64,000 nucleotides of DNA from Ignavibacteria bacterium. Lineage in GTDB: Bacteria; Bacteroidota; Ignavibacteria; Ch128b. The position numbers and the translations under genes were made by a program. The notes beneath the pieces are model-generated. The model worked only from the letters and a program-made list of their open reading frames with translations. It was not told the origin of the DNA and did not search any database. The stretch covers positions 1,715,573-1,779,572 of the forward strand of contig JABLYA010000001.1 of assembly GCA_013177855.1 (NCBI GenBank), given 5' to 3'. This document shows, piece by piece, positions 54,058 to 61,561 of the stretch (position 1 is the stretch's first letter; the number at the start of each line of letters is the position of its first letter).

Positions 54058-55146
54058 TCACTTAAACGCCAATAATTTTTCTCTAACTTTTTGATAGCCA
54101 GGTTTAATTACATTATAGATGTAATTTATTCTTTCATTATAATGAATAAATGCGCTTTTCATAGCATTGATTGTGAGTTTTTCCATATCATCTAAAGTCA
54201 AACCAAACACCTCTGCGGCAACTTTAAATTCATTTGACATTGTTGTGTTGCTCATTAATCTATCGTCAGTGTTTAAGAAAACACGGAACTTGTTTTTATA
54301 GTAAATGCCGAAAGGATGTTGTTCTAGACTTTTTACTGCACCTGTGTGGACATTGCTCAAGAGACAAATTTCTAATGGAATTCTTTTATCCAAAACATAT
54401 TGAGCTAATGTTCCCATCGCAACGAGTTCACCATCAATTACCGTCATATCTTCAATTAATCGTGTTGCATGTCCGAGTCTATGTGCGCCGCACCATTGCA
54501 ATGCCTGCCAAATTGATTCTTTCCCCCAGGCTTCGCCCGCATGAATTGTTATATTGAAGTTTGCTCGTTGAATGTACTGGAAAGCCTCAATATGTTTTTT
54601 GGGTGGATATCCACCTTCTTCACCGGCAAGATCAAAACCGACTACACCACGATCGCGAAAATCAACAGCGAGTTCTGCCATTTCTAAGCTTAGTTTCATA
54701 TTTCGCATTGCACAAATAATCAAACCATAACCAACGCCATATTTTTCTTTTCCTTTTTCAAGTCCATTAAGTACTGCTTGAACAACTTCTTCCCAATGCA
54801 ATCCTTTTTGTGTATGAAATACTGGAGCGAATCTGGTTTCGACGTAAACAACTCCATCGTTGTACATATCTTCAATCATCTCAAACGCAACTCTTTCAAG
54901 TGCTTCTTTTGTTTGCATAACTGCGGTTGTATGTTCGAAACCTCGAAGATATTCTGTAAGGCTTCCTTTGTTTGCACCTTCGTGAAACCAGGCAGCAAGT
55001 TCTTCTGGATCGTTAGTTGGGAGCTTATTGTATTTAATTTCTTTTGCAAGTTCAATTATTGTTTGAGGTCGTAAACCTCCGTCAAGATGATCGTGTAGTA
55101 ATACCTTGGGTACTTCACGAATAATTTCTAAAGTTTCTTTTCGCAT
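54058..55146 (-). CDS. add: Adenosine deaminase
   Basis: Zinc amidohydrolase converting adenosine to inosine. Zinc ligands start with H18 and H20 in LLHDHLDGGLRPQT; ITIHAGEAWGKES gives the third His and the catalytic Glu. AHRLGHATRL, EICLLSNVHTGAV and LNTDDRLMSN complete the site; the usual DDP is DDR here. At 362 residues the length is normal. It is the first gene of a minus-strand operon (add, orphan, hutU, short serA). An aminodeoxyfutalosine or other aminopurine deaminase is less likely given the N-terminal match. Confidence 0.9.
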   Translation of the reverse strand: MRKETLEIIREVPKVLLHDHLDGGLRPQTIIELAKEIKYNKLPTNDPEELAAWFHEGANKGSLTEYLRGFEHTTAVMQTKEALERVAFEMIEDMYNDGVVYVETRFAPVFHTQKGLHWEEVVQAVLNGLEKGKEKYGVGYGLIICAMRNMKLSLEMAELAVDFRDRGVVGFDLAGEEGGYPPKKHIEAFQYIQRANFNITIHAGEAWGKESIWQALQWCGAHRLGHATRLIEDMTVIDGELVAMGTLAQYVLDKRIPLEICLLSNVHTGAVKSLEQHPFGIYYKNKFRVFLNTDDRLMSNTTMSNEFKVAAEVFGLTLDDMEKLTINAMKSAFIHYNERINYIYNVIKPGYQKVREKLLAFK

Positions 55147-55220
55147 AAAGCCCTCGATTTAATCTGGATTAATGTGAGATTTAATGAAGTTTGAATAAGC
55201 AATTTGTAACCTTTTATTCA

Positions 55221-55249
55221 AATTTAAAGAAATGATGAAGGTTTTTCAA
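55221..55249 (-). promoter_or_regulatory. Possible sigma-70-type promoter of the add operon
   Basis: On the minus strand, TTGAAA (55249-55244), a 17-base spacer and TAAATT (55226-55221), about 75 bases before the add ATG. It is only a partial match in very AT-rich DNA. The remainder of the gap from 55147 to 55339 shows nothing I can name. Confidence 0.3.
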
Positions 55250-55339
55250 TTTAAAAGAAAAGAATCGTTTAATGACTACATTGATAAAGTTGGAATTTTA
55301 TGATAGTTCGGTTTAGAAATGATGGCTTTTTTAAGAGTG

Positions 55340-55414
55340 TCGGGGCGGCCGGATTCGAACCGGCGACCTCCTGGTCCCGAACCAGGCGCTCTAACCGGGC
55401 TGAGCCACGCCCCG
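55340..55414 (-). tRNA. tRNA-Pro (anticodon CGG)
   Basis: On the minus strand a 75-base cloverleaf: acceptor CGGGGCG (5') pairs with CGCCCCG (3') plus discriminator A. The D arm has GCTC/GAGC; the anticodon stem CCTGG/CCAGG closes the loop TTCGGGA, with anticodon CGG; the T arm is GCCGG-TTCGAAT-CCGGC. C1 as first base and this anticodon identify proline. CCA is not encoded (CAC follows the discriminator). The stems are very G+C-rich against an AT-rich background, as usual for a tRNA in an AT-rich, possibly warm-growing organism. Confidence 0.96.
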
Positions 55415-55527
55415 TTTTTCATCAAATAAATGAACTGATTTTTATTGTAAATCTCATTACAAATATAAAATTATTCTTTTGAAAAATTATTTGAATGATA
55501 TAAAATTAAAAAGGATAAAATCAGATT

Positions 55528-56844
55528 TTAATTTTCAATTTCGGAAGGCTTAAGAGTGAAATAAACTCTTGTCCATTTTCCTTCTTCGCTTGCAATCCAG
55601 AAATGTTCACCGTGTTTATCAATAATTGCTTTAACAATAAGAAGACCAAGTCCAAGTCCTTTTTCACCTTTTGTACCTCGGGTAGTAAATTTTTTAGTAG
55701 AAACAAGCAAGTTCATCAAGATATCTCTGTCAATTCCAATTCCAGAATCCACTACAAGGACAACCAGTTTATTAATTTTTTCATGATAGTGCGTGTGTAT
55801 TTCAATAGTGCCGCCGGGATGTGAAAATTTTATTGCATTATCCAAAATATTTTTTAGTACTTCAATTATCATAAATTCATCGCCATAAACATAAGTTTCA
55901 GGCTTAGAGTTAACTAATATTTTAACATTTTTTGCTTCCGCAATTTTTGACATAGTTTTTACAACAAAATTTATTGTCGAAGATACATCAAAATCAGTCG
56001 GATTTAATGCAAATGAAGGTGACTCATATTTTGTCCATTCAATAATTCTGTTTAATGCATTTAATTGTTGTTTGGAAAGTTCGAAAATATTTTCAGCAAA
56101 TTGTTTTACTTCTTTTTTGTTTTTATACTGACCATCTTTTAGAAGCTGACAATAACCAAAAACACTATTCAAGGGTGTTCTCAAATCGTGAGAGATGATA
56201 GAAACTAATTTGTCCCGTTGAAATTTTATTTTTTCAAGTTCAGCTTTAACTTTATCCGTTTCGTTTTGTGGTTGTTCTCTTGTTATAAATTTTGCAATTA
56301 CAGCCTTACCATTTGTTGGAACCTCTTTAAGATGAGACTGTGAACTTTGAGACTTTAAGATAGTTTCTGTTTCACTAAAACTCTTTTTTTGCTCTCTGGG
56401 TGCTTCACTAATTTTATTAGTTTGATGAGTGATCGGTTTAATTTCTGATGCTTTTTTCTCAGGCTCTTTGTATTCAACTGAAGCTTTTGATTGATAATTT
56501 GTGTTCTTATAAGAAGGAGAATAAAAATAAGAATTGACTTTTTGTGGAATTTTTCTTTCGTATTTTTTTGTAAGTAGAAATACAAACAATGTAAAGAATA
56601 GAATGATAGTTCCGATAAGTGAAATCAATTCAAAAGGTGAAAGTAGATAGAACCCATCCAGAAGTGGTTCAGCATTAATGAAGTCATATAATTGGAAGAT
56701 GGAAATTCCAATTAGGGCAACAATAATGAAATAAAATCCACTCTTATATTCAGTTTCTTTTGAAAGAATTATTGCAACTATTGCATTAGAAAGATGAATT
56801 AAAATCGTGAAAATTATTACTAACGAATATAAATTCCAGCTCAC
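55528..56844 (-). CDS. Membrane sensor histidine kinase
   Basis: Two-component sensor. The N-terminal hydrophobic part has about four transmembrane helices (residues about 5-95), with no obvious large periplasmic sensor. A low-complexity Lys/Ser/Glu linker (about 100-200) follows, then HisKA with phospho-acceptor H in SHDLRTPLNSVFGY (about 219 from the GTG start) and HATPase with EVLKNILDNAIKFSHPGG, VVDSGIGIDRD and KGEKGLGLGLLIVKAIID, so it is catalytically complete. I prefer GTG 56844, which has GGAG 6 bases upstream; the frame also opens at TTG 56859. It is transcribed away from a sigma-28 promoter at 56921. The likely partners are the regulators encoded downstream on the plus strand. Confidence 0.9.
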   Translation of the reverse strand: MSWNLYSLVIIFTILIHLSNAIVAIILSKETEYKSGFYFIIVALIGISIFQLYDFINAEPLLDGFYLLSPFELISLIGTIILFFTLFVFLLTKKYERKIPQKVNSYFYSPSYKNTNYQSKASVEYKEPEKKASEIKPITHQTNKISEAPREQKKSFSETETILKSQSSQSHLKEVPTNGKAVIAKFITREQPQNETDKVKAELEKIKFQRDKLVSIISHDLRTPLNSVFGYCQLLKDGQYKNKKEVKQFAENIFELSKQQLNALNRIIEWTKYESPSFALNPTDFDVSSTINFVVKTMSKIAEAKNVKILVNSKPETYVYGDEFMIIEVLKNILDNAIKFSHPGGTIEIHTHYHEKINKLVVLVVDSGIGIDRDILMNLLVSTKKFTTRGTKGEKGLGLGLLIVKAIIDKHGEHFWIASEEGKWTRVYFTLKPSEIEN

Positions 56845-56920
56845 ATATATCTCCGACAAAATAGATTCATTTCAGTAACATTATCGAATTATGTCCTGTA
56901 ATTTTTCAAAAAAACTATTT

Positions 56921-56947
56921 TAAAGTGAAGTGACCCATTACCGATAA
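56921..56947 (+). promoter_or_regulatory. Sigma-28 (FliA)-type promoter
   Basis: TAAAGTGA (56921-56928), exactly 11 bases, then ACCGATAA (56940-56947). The sigma-28 consensus is TAAAGTTT-N11-GCCGATAA, so 13 of 16 positions match and the spacing is exact. It points at the small FlgM-like gene 45 bases downstream. The -10 region is also one arm of the 15-base palindrome ACCGATA-A-TATCGGT (56940-56954), a possible operator. A FliA-type sigma is encoded at 60865. Confidence 0.72.
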
Positions 56948-56991
56948 TATCGGTGTGATTAAATTACAGAAAAAGTGAAAGAATGTAAGAA

Positions 56992-57183
56992 TTGAAGCAG
57001 AAATCTTTTGATCCTCAGTTAGAAAAATCATTTTTACCTGCAAAAAAGATCTCAAAAGATAAAAACACAATTAAAGAAATTGTTTTGTCGAGAATTGAGA
57101 CAGGATTTTACCACACGGAAGCAATTCAATTAACCACCGTGGAGAAAATAATATCCGATTTGTTCAAAATTCCCTCTAACTAA
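56992..57183 (+). CDS. FlgM-like anti-sigma-28 factor (candidate)
   Basis: A 63-residue, soluble protein with start TTG 56992; the preceding in-frame codon but one is a stop and there is no internal Met, so the start is forced, though its SD is weak. The C-terminal half resembles the sigma-binding helices of FlgM: IKEIVLSRIETGFYHTEA, then a second helix VEKIISDLFK; the pattern (R)I-x2-G-x-Y is the family hallmark. The N-terminal half is polar and likely disordered, as in FlgM. It has its own sigma-28 promoter and its own terminator. This gives negative feedback on FliA if the identification is right. It is the only small ORF in the unit; a chance ORF is unlikely given the flanking signals. 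Confidence 0.62.
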   Translation: MKQKSFDPQLEKSFLPAKKISKDKNTIKEIVLSRIETGFYHTEAIQLTTVEKIISDLFKIPSN

Positions 57184-57203
57184 TTAAATTTTATTTAAAT
57201 CCC

Positions 57204-57240
57204 ACTTCGATAATTAGCGTTTTTTTATCGAAGTTTTTTA
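57204..57240 (+). terminator. Intrinsic terminator of the FlgM-like gene
   Basis: Perfect stem ACTTCGATAA (57204-57213) / TTATCGAAGT (57225-57234), followed by TTTTTTA. It lies 20 bases after the FlgM-like stop, making that gene monocistronic. The rest of the gap to 57321 shows no clear promoter for the next gene. Confidence 0.85.
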
Positions 57241-57321
57241 TGATTTCAACCAGATATTCTAAAAATTTGTAATACTTCACAAAAACACCTACTTTTAACT
57301 TAAAAGTAATTGAACAATTAA

Positions 57322-58341
57322 ATGAAGAACCAAGATAATCTATTAATTAAAGTTGCGATACTGGATCAGAATATCTTTATTACTGAAACGATTGAAGAAA
57401 TATTAAAAAATTATCCTTGTGAGATTAAAAAATTTAAGAACTTATCAGAGGTTCGGGAGATTTGCGATTATTTTATTTTTTATCAGGAGAGTGTAAATGA
57501 CAAATTTATAGATGAAATTTTCCAGCTTCCTGAGTTTGTCAAAAGGAAAGTTTTAATTTGTGATAAGAATTTTTCAATCCCAACCAGATTGCTCGAAGCT
57601 TTGCAGGATATTATTAACATCAAAGAATTGGATTTCCTTCTTAAAGAACTGATGGATTATCATATCTTAATTCATTCAGATAAAACAGCTCAGGAACAGA
57701 TTGAACTTGTTCAACGATTGATGAATGATTCGTCTCATTACATAAATTCTATGCTTGTTTATTCAGAGGCTTTGAGAAATGCATTATCAAAAAGATCAGG
57801 TTTTGATCCAGAATTACTAATTAAATTTGAAAAGATTATAAAAGATTTTGAAGATGAATTTCTAAGCTTTCAAAACTTCATGTTTATTAATAAGATACCA
57901 TTGCAATTTGAGGACATTAATATATTCCTACAGAGAATCTTAAGGGAGAGGGAAAATGATTTTAAGACTAAGATCAATGAACTGAAATATTTCCCCGACT
58001 ACACACTTCCAATGGTTAAAATTAATCCAATAGCTCTAAGAAAAATTATTAATAATTTAATTGATATTGTTTTACTTTCGACAAAAGAAATTACGTCAAT
58101 TGAAATATCAACAAAAAATTACAAGAAAAATTTATCGATAAATTTTAGTATTAATTGTTCGAATTTTGACAAAACTCTGCGCTATCAAATTTATAATCCT
58201 TTTTTCCCTCGAAGCATTTTAGAATATGCGTTCGTTAACTATTTTCGTATTAAAATTGAAAGATTACTAAAAATGTCTATTCAAAATTATTTTACTGAGA
58301 ATAAACTTACTTTTGTAATCAGAATAGATTTTGGAGATTAA
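57322..58341 (+). CDS. Degenerate receiver plus pseudo-histidine-kinase protein
   Basis: Cytosolic 339-residue protein. Residues 1-100 look like a receiver-type fold with only part of the acidic site (VAILDQN). Residues about 125-190 resemble a DHp/HisKA two-helix unit: NDSSHYINSMLVYSEAL aligns with HDLRTPLNSILGYSELL so that Asn135 replaces the phospho-acceptor His. The C-terminal part (about 200-339) resembles the HATPase fold (ALRKIINNLIDIVLL) but the N-box Asn is lost and no G boxes are visible. It is therefore probably not a kinase; a dimeric scaffold, phosphatase or regulator is more likely. It is separated by 3 bases from the NtrC-type gene, so the two should be made together. Confidence 0.68.
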   Translation: MKNQDNLLIKVAILDQNIFITETIEEILKNYPCEIKKFKNLSEVREICDYFIFYQESVNDKFIDEIFQLPEFVKRKVLICDKNFSIPTRLLEALQDIINIKELDFLLKELMDYHILIHSDKTAQEQIELVQRLMNDSSHYINSMLVYSEALRNALSKRSGFDPELLIKFEKIIKDFEDEFLSFQNFMFINKIPLQFEDINIFLQRILRERENDFKTKINELKYFPDYTLPMVKINPIALRKIINNLIDIVLLSTKEITSIEISTKNYKKNLSINFSINCSNFDKTLRYQIYNPFFPRSILEYAFVNYFRIKIERLLKMSIQNYFTENKLTFVIRIDFGD

Positions 58342-58344
58342 GGT

Positions 58345-59736
58345 ATGAAACAAAAAATTTTAATAATCGATGATGATGAATTGGTGACCTCATCGCTTAA
58401 AAGAGCATTGGCTCAAAGTGGTTATGAAATTGAAATTGCATCGAGTGGAAAATTGGGCATTGAAAAAGTTGAAAAAGAAAATCCTGATATGGTTCTGCTT
58501 GATATTTTTTTGGGTGACCTGAATGGAATGGAAGTTTTAAAGAAAATTTTTCTTATAAATCCCGATTTGCCCGTTGTTATGATAACTGGATTTGCTGATG
58601 TTCAGACAGCTGTGAATGCAATAAAAATGGGGGCAATTGATTTTATACTTAAACCTATAAATGTTGATCAATTAGAGCTAATCATAAATAAAACCCTTAA
58701 GCATGTCGCTCTTCAAAAAGAGGTTCAAAGATTAAAGTTAATTACCAAAGAAGGTGATATTACAAGAGAAATGTTCGGACAAAGTCGTGCAATTAAATCA
58801 ACACTTGATGCCGTTGAAAAAATTGCAATAAGTGAAGGCACAACAATTTTAATTGAAGGAGAGAGCGGCGTTGGTAAAGAAATGATAGCTCGATACATAC
58901 ATAATATTTCAAGTCGAAGAGAAGGACCTTTTGTTGCCATTAATTGCGGTGCAATTCCAAAAGAATTAGCTGAGAGTGAATTATTTGGAAGTGAAAAGGG
59001 TGCTTACACTGGAGCAAGTGAAAAAACTCGAATTGGAAAATTTGAAATTGCTGATGGTGGAACAATTCTGCTTGATGAAATTGGAGAATTGAGCCTTGAA
59101 CTTCAAGTAAAACTTCTAAGAGTACTTCAAGAAAAGAAATTCTTCCGTCTCGGTGGAACAAAAGAAATTAGTGTTAATGTCAGAATAATAGCAGCAACAA
59201 ACAAAGATTTGCGGCAAGCTGTGAGCGAAAAAACTTTTCGGGAAGATCTATATTATAGATTGAATGTAGCAACTATCTATGTTCCTCCTTTAAGAGAAAG
59301 AAAAGAAGATATACCATTTTTAGCAATGAACTTTGTTGATGAATTTAATAAGACGTTCAATAAACAAATCAAAAAGATTTCTCCTGAAGCTTTAGACATG
59401 ATGTTGAATTATTCATGGCCCGGAAATGTTCGTGAACTTCGAAATACAATCGAAAGAGCCGTTCTTTTAATCAGTGGAGATGAACTTAAACCTGAACATT
59501 TAAATTTTATTGAAAAAGATAAATCCATACAAAAGATTATCGACGATGAATATATTTTGAAAATCCCGAAGCAAGGAATTAAGATGGATCAAGTTGTTAG
59601 AGATTTAATTATCCAAACACTTGAAATTACTGATGGTAATCAAATTCAAGCCGCTAAAATACTTGGTATTTCAAGATCAAAACTTCGTTACAGAATGGAA
59701 CAACTTAAAATTGAGGTTAAAAAACAGGTAAAATGA
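58345..59736 (+). CDS. Sigma-54-dependent response regulator (NtrC/AtoC family)
   Basis: Bacterial enhancer-binding protein that activates sigma-54 promoters when phosphorylated. It has a receiver (1-120, phospho-acceptor D53 in MVLLDIFLGD), an AAA+ domain (Walker A GESGVGKE 172-179; sigma-54-contact loop GAYTGA 219-224, with Tyr instead of the usual Phe; Walker B ILLDEIGE 241-248; the R-finger region RLNVATIYVPPLRER), and a C-terminal Fis-type helix-turn-helix (GNQIQAAKILGISRSKLRYRM). At 463 residues the length is normal. The start overlaps nothing but follows the pseudo-kinase after 3 bases; the receiver gene downstream overlaps its end by 4 bases. Confidence 0.95.
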   Translation: MKQKILIIDDDELVTSSLKRALAQSGYEIEIASSGKLGIEKVEKENPDMVLLDIFLGDLNGMEVLKKIFLINPDLPVVMITGFADVQTAVNAIKMGAIDFILKPINVDQLELIINKTLKHVALQKEVQRLKLITKEGDITREMFGQSRAIKSTLDAVEKIAISEGTTILIEGESGVGKEMIARYIHNISSRREGPFVAINCGAIPKELAESELFGSEKGAYTGASEKTRIGKFEIADGGTILLDEIGELSLELQVKLLRVLQEKKFFRLGGTKEISVNVRIIAATNKDLRQAVSEKTFREDLYYRLNVATIYVPPLRERKEDIPFLAMNFVDEFNKTFNKQIKKISPEALDMMLNYSWPGNVRELRNTIERAVLLISGDELKPEHLNFIEKDKSIQKIIDDEYILKIPKQGIKMDQVVRDLIIQTLEITDGNQIQAAKILGISRSKLRYRMEQLKIEVKKQVK

Positions 59737-60461
59737 ATTCATTAACCAAAAATCCAGATTTGACGGTTCTTATAATAGACGACAATCCTCTTGAACTTGG
59801 TTTAATTCGACTTGTACTTCAAAAAAATTTTCAAAATGTAAAATGTATTGCCTTAACACGTGTCCCTGAATGGGAGAGTTTCTTAAAATCACAAAAAATA
59901 GATGTGGTGATAATTGATTATCGTTTACCAGAAAAAAATGGTATTGAACATATTAAGGAATTAAGAAAAGTGGATAAAAATGTTTATGCATTTTTGATTA
60001 CTACTCTCGAAAAAGATGAAATTGATCAAGACATAACCAGTTCTGGTGCAACTGATTTTATTGTTAAAGATAGAAGTTACTCAAATTTAATCGCTAAATT
60101 AAATAATGTGATATTGAATGAATCAGTCAAACAATTCGAAGATGATCTTAATTCACTCAAATTTATCTTAAACAACCTTACAGATTTAGTTGTATTAAAA
60201 ATTAATTTTTCAAATGAATGTCTTGAAATCCTGGGTAATAAAGAAAAATTTCAGTCAACCACAAAGATTGAAAATTTGCAATCGGAATGGAAAAAATATT
60301 TTGAGGTAATTTTTAACCAACTGAAATCTGAAATCGAGGCCACTGAAAAATCTTATTCTTTTAAGTTTACTGAGATTGTGCTCCAGGACAAATCTTTCAA
60401 TTTTGAAGTATATCTAATTAAATCTCATTATTATTTTTATCTAACCTTGAGACTTATTTAG
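59733..60461 (+). CDS. Receiver-domain protein with uncharacterised (possibly PAS-like) C-terminal domain
   Basis: N-terminal receiver (about 10-125) with IIDDNPLE acidic pair, D62 as phospho-acceptor (VVIIDYRLPEKNG) and K in FIVKDRS. The C-terminal 115 residues (LKFILNNLTDLVVLKINFSNECLEILGNKEK, shown here by its core LTDLVVLKINF) may be a PAS-like sensor or output; no known effector motif is visible. At 242 residues it overlaps the NtrC gene by 4 bases (ATGA) and is followed by a strong terminator, so it ends the pseudokinase-NtrC-receiver operon. Confidence 0.83.
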   Translation: MNSLTKNPDLTVLIIDDNPLELGLIRLVLQKNFQNVKCIALTRVPEWESFLKSQKIDVVIIDYRLPEKNGIEHIKELRKVDKNVYAFLITTLEKDEIDQDITSSGATDFIVKDRSYSNLIAKLNNVILNESVKQFEDDLNSLKFILNNLTDLVVLKINFSNECLEILGNKEKFQSTTKIENLQSEWKKYFEVIFNQLKSEIEATEKSYSFKFTEIVLQDKSFNFEVYLIKSHYYFYLTLRLI

Positions 60462-60489
60462 ACCACCGAAGTTTATCAATATTCCTCAA

Positions 60490-60518
60490 GTGGCTAAAAT
60501 TAGCCACATTTTTATTTT
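60490..60518 (+). terminator. Strong intrinsic terminator
   Basis: GTGGCTAA (60490-60497) / TTAGCCAC (60500-60507) with a 2-base loop, then ATTTTTATTTT. It ends the operon 57322-60461 and isolates the FliA operon that starts at 60644. Confidence 0.9.
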
Positions 60519-60601
60519 AAATTTCGACTTCTATTTTCCCCCTTTTCTTCTAACTTATTGTAATTAAACTACTTAGAGCGACGATATTTTTTCAATCTGA
60601 T

Positions 60602-60617
60602 TGGCATTTCGTTTGGA
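60602..60617 (+). promoter_or_regulatory. Weak sigma-54-like element upstream of the FliA operon
   Basis: TGGCA (60602-60606) and TTTGGA (60612-60617) give a GG-N10-GG pattern; the -12 GC is GG here, so this is a poor match. It lies 27 bases before the first gene of the operon that contains the FliA-type sigma gene, next to an NtrC-type activator gene. A sigma-70 promoter in the same AT-rich gap is equally possible. Confidence 0.22.
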
Positions 60618-60643
60618 TTAATTAGCAAAAAAAGGATTTCGAA

Positions 60644-60868
60644 ATGGAATTAAAGTCAAAAAACAATCAGGAGCTAATTAAGTCGCAGATGATTTCACTT
60701 ATTATTTCATTCATTTTTTTTAATGCAATTCTTAAAGAGGTTGATTGGTTAGTTACAAGTTCTATCATTCTCCTGATTGTTTTGATTTTAATTGTTCGAA
60801 TTTGGGGAGGTAAAAATAAAGAGGAAGCAAAATTAGTTAATTCAAATTTTTTGAGGAGGATGTCATGA
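60644..60868 (+). CDS. Small membrane protein coupled to the FliA-type sigma gene
   Basis: A 74-residue protein with two predicted transmembrane helices (about 16-33 and 36-55: LISFIFFNAIL, then SSIILLIVLILIV) and a basic C-terminal tail. I do not recognise a family. Its TGA overlaps the ATG of the sigma gene (ATGA at 60865-60868), so the two are translationally coupled and probably functionally linked, for example as a membrane tether or regulator of the sigma factor. The start is ATG 60644, with AAAGGA about 10 bases upstream. Confidence 0.68.
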   Translation: MELKSKNNQELIKSQMISLIISFIFFNAILKEVDWLVTSSIILLIVLILIVRIWGGKNKEEAKLVNSNFLRRMS

Positions 60869-61557
60869 CTACAGCTATGCTCTGGAAAGAATATAAGAAA
60901 TCTAAATCGTCTCGTTTAAAAGAAGCCTTGATAAAGCAATATCTCCGATTGGTTTATTATGTAATTCATCGAACGGATTTGAAAGGAGCTCATCTATTAA
61001 ATGATCAAGACTTCTATCAATTTGGGATTCTGGGTTTGAATGAAGCGATTGAGAGATTTGACCCTAATTATGGTGTGAAGTTCGAAACTTATGCAATTCC
61101 AAGAATTAGAGGAATGATTTTAGATGAATTAAGAAAATTGGATTTTATTCCAAGATCTTATAAAGAAAATGTGAAAAGAGAACTGGATGAAGAAAACGCA
61201 AGACGAAGAGAAAATGATCAATGCGAATTGACACTCACAGATTATTTGAGAGAATATCAGAAGCTTTCACTTTCACAGCAAGTTGGTGAAGAAGAGGATA
61301 CAATTCTGGATTTACTGCCGGGCGATCAGGAAACTCCCATAGATATTGTTGAAAAGGAAAATATTAAGGAGATCATTCTTCAAGAATTAAATAGACTCCC
61401 AGAAAGGCAAAAACTTGTCATTACGCTTTATTACTTTGAAGAGATGAATTATCAGGAGATTGCTGATTTAATGAATATCTCTGTTTCCAGAGTCTCTCAA
61501 CTGCATACCGAAGTTATCAATCGACTAAGAAAGAAATTAAAGAAAATCTTGAGGTGA
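60865..61557 (+). CDS. RNA polymerase sigma factor, FliA/WhiG (sigma-28) type
   Basis: Group III sigma-70 factor. Region 2: YQFGILGLNEAIERFDPNYG, then VKFETYAIPRIRGMILDELR, which is highly specific for the FliA/WhiG group. Region 3 is present (about 95-145). Region 4: LPERQKLVITLYYFEEMNY and the helix-turn-helix EIADLMNISVSRVSQLHTEV. At 230 residues it has the FliA length (about 240). GGAGGA lies 8 bases upstream of ATG 60865. It would recognise TAAAGTTT-N11-GCCGATAA-like promoters, and one good candidate is at 56921. No flagellar structural gene is present here, so the regulon may not be flagellar. Confidence 0.92.
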   Translation: MTTAMLWKEYKKSKSSRLKEALIKQYLRLVYYVIHRTDLKGAHLLNDQDFYQFGILGLNEAIERFDPNYGVKFETYAIPRIRGMILDELRKLDFIPRSYKENVKRELDEENARRRENDQCELTLTDYLREYQKLSLSQQVGEEEDTILDLLPGDQETPIDIVEKENIKEIILQELNRLPERQKLVITLYYFEEMNYQEIADLMNISVSRVSQLHTEVINRLRKKLKKILR

Positions 61558-61561
61558 TCAG

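Noticed and set aside
55300-55482. 60-codon plus-strand ORF with the string GAAGFEPATSWSRTRR
   Set aside because: It is the well-known spurious translation of the antisense strand of a tRNA gene; the tRNA-Pro at 55340-55414 explains it.
60565-60588. Second sigma-28-like site (GACGATAT) before the FliA operon
   Set aside because: At 11-base spacing the upstream element matches TAAAGTTT poorly (3 of 8), and the better TAAACT is only 8 bases away.
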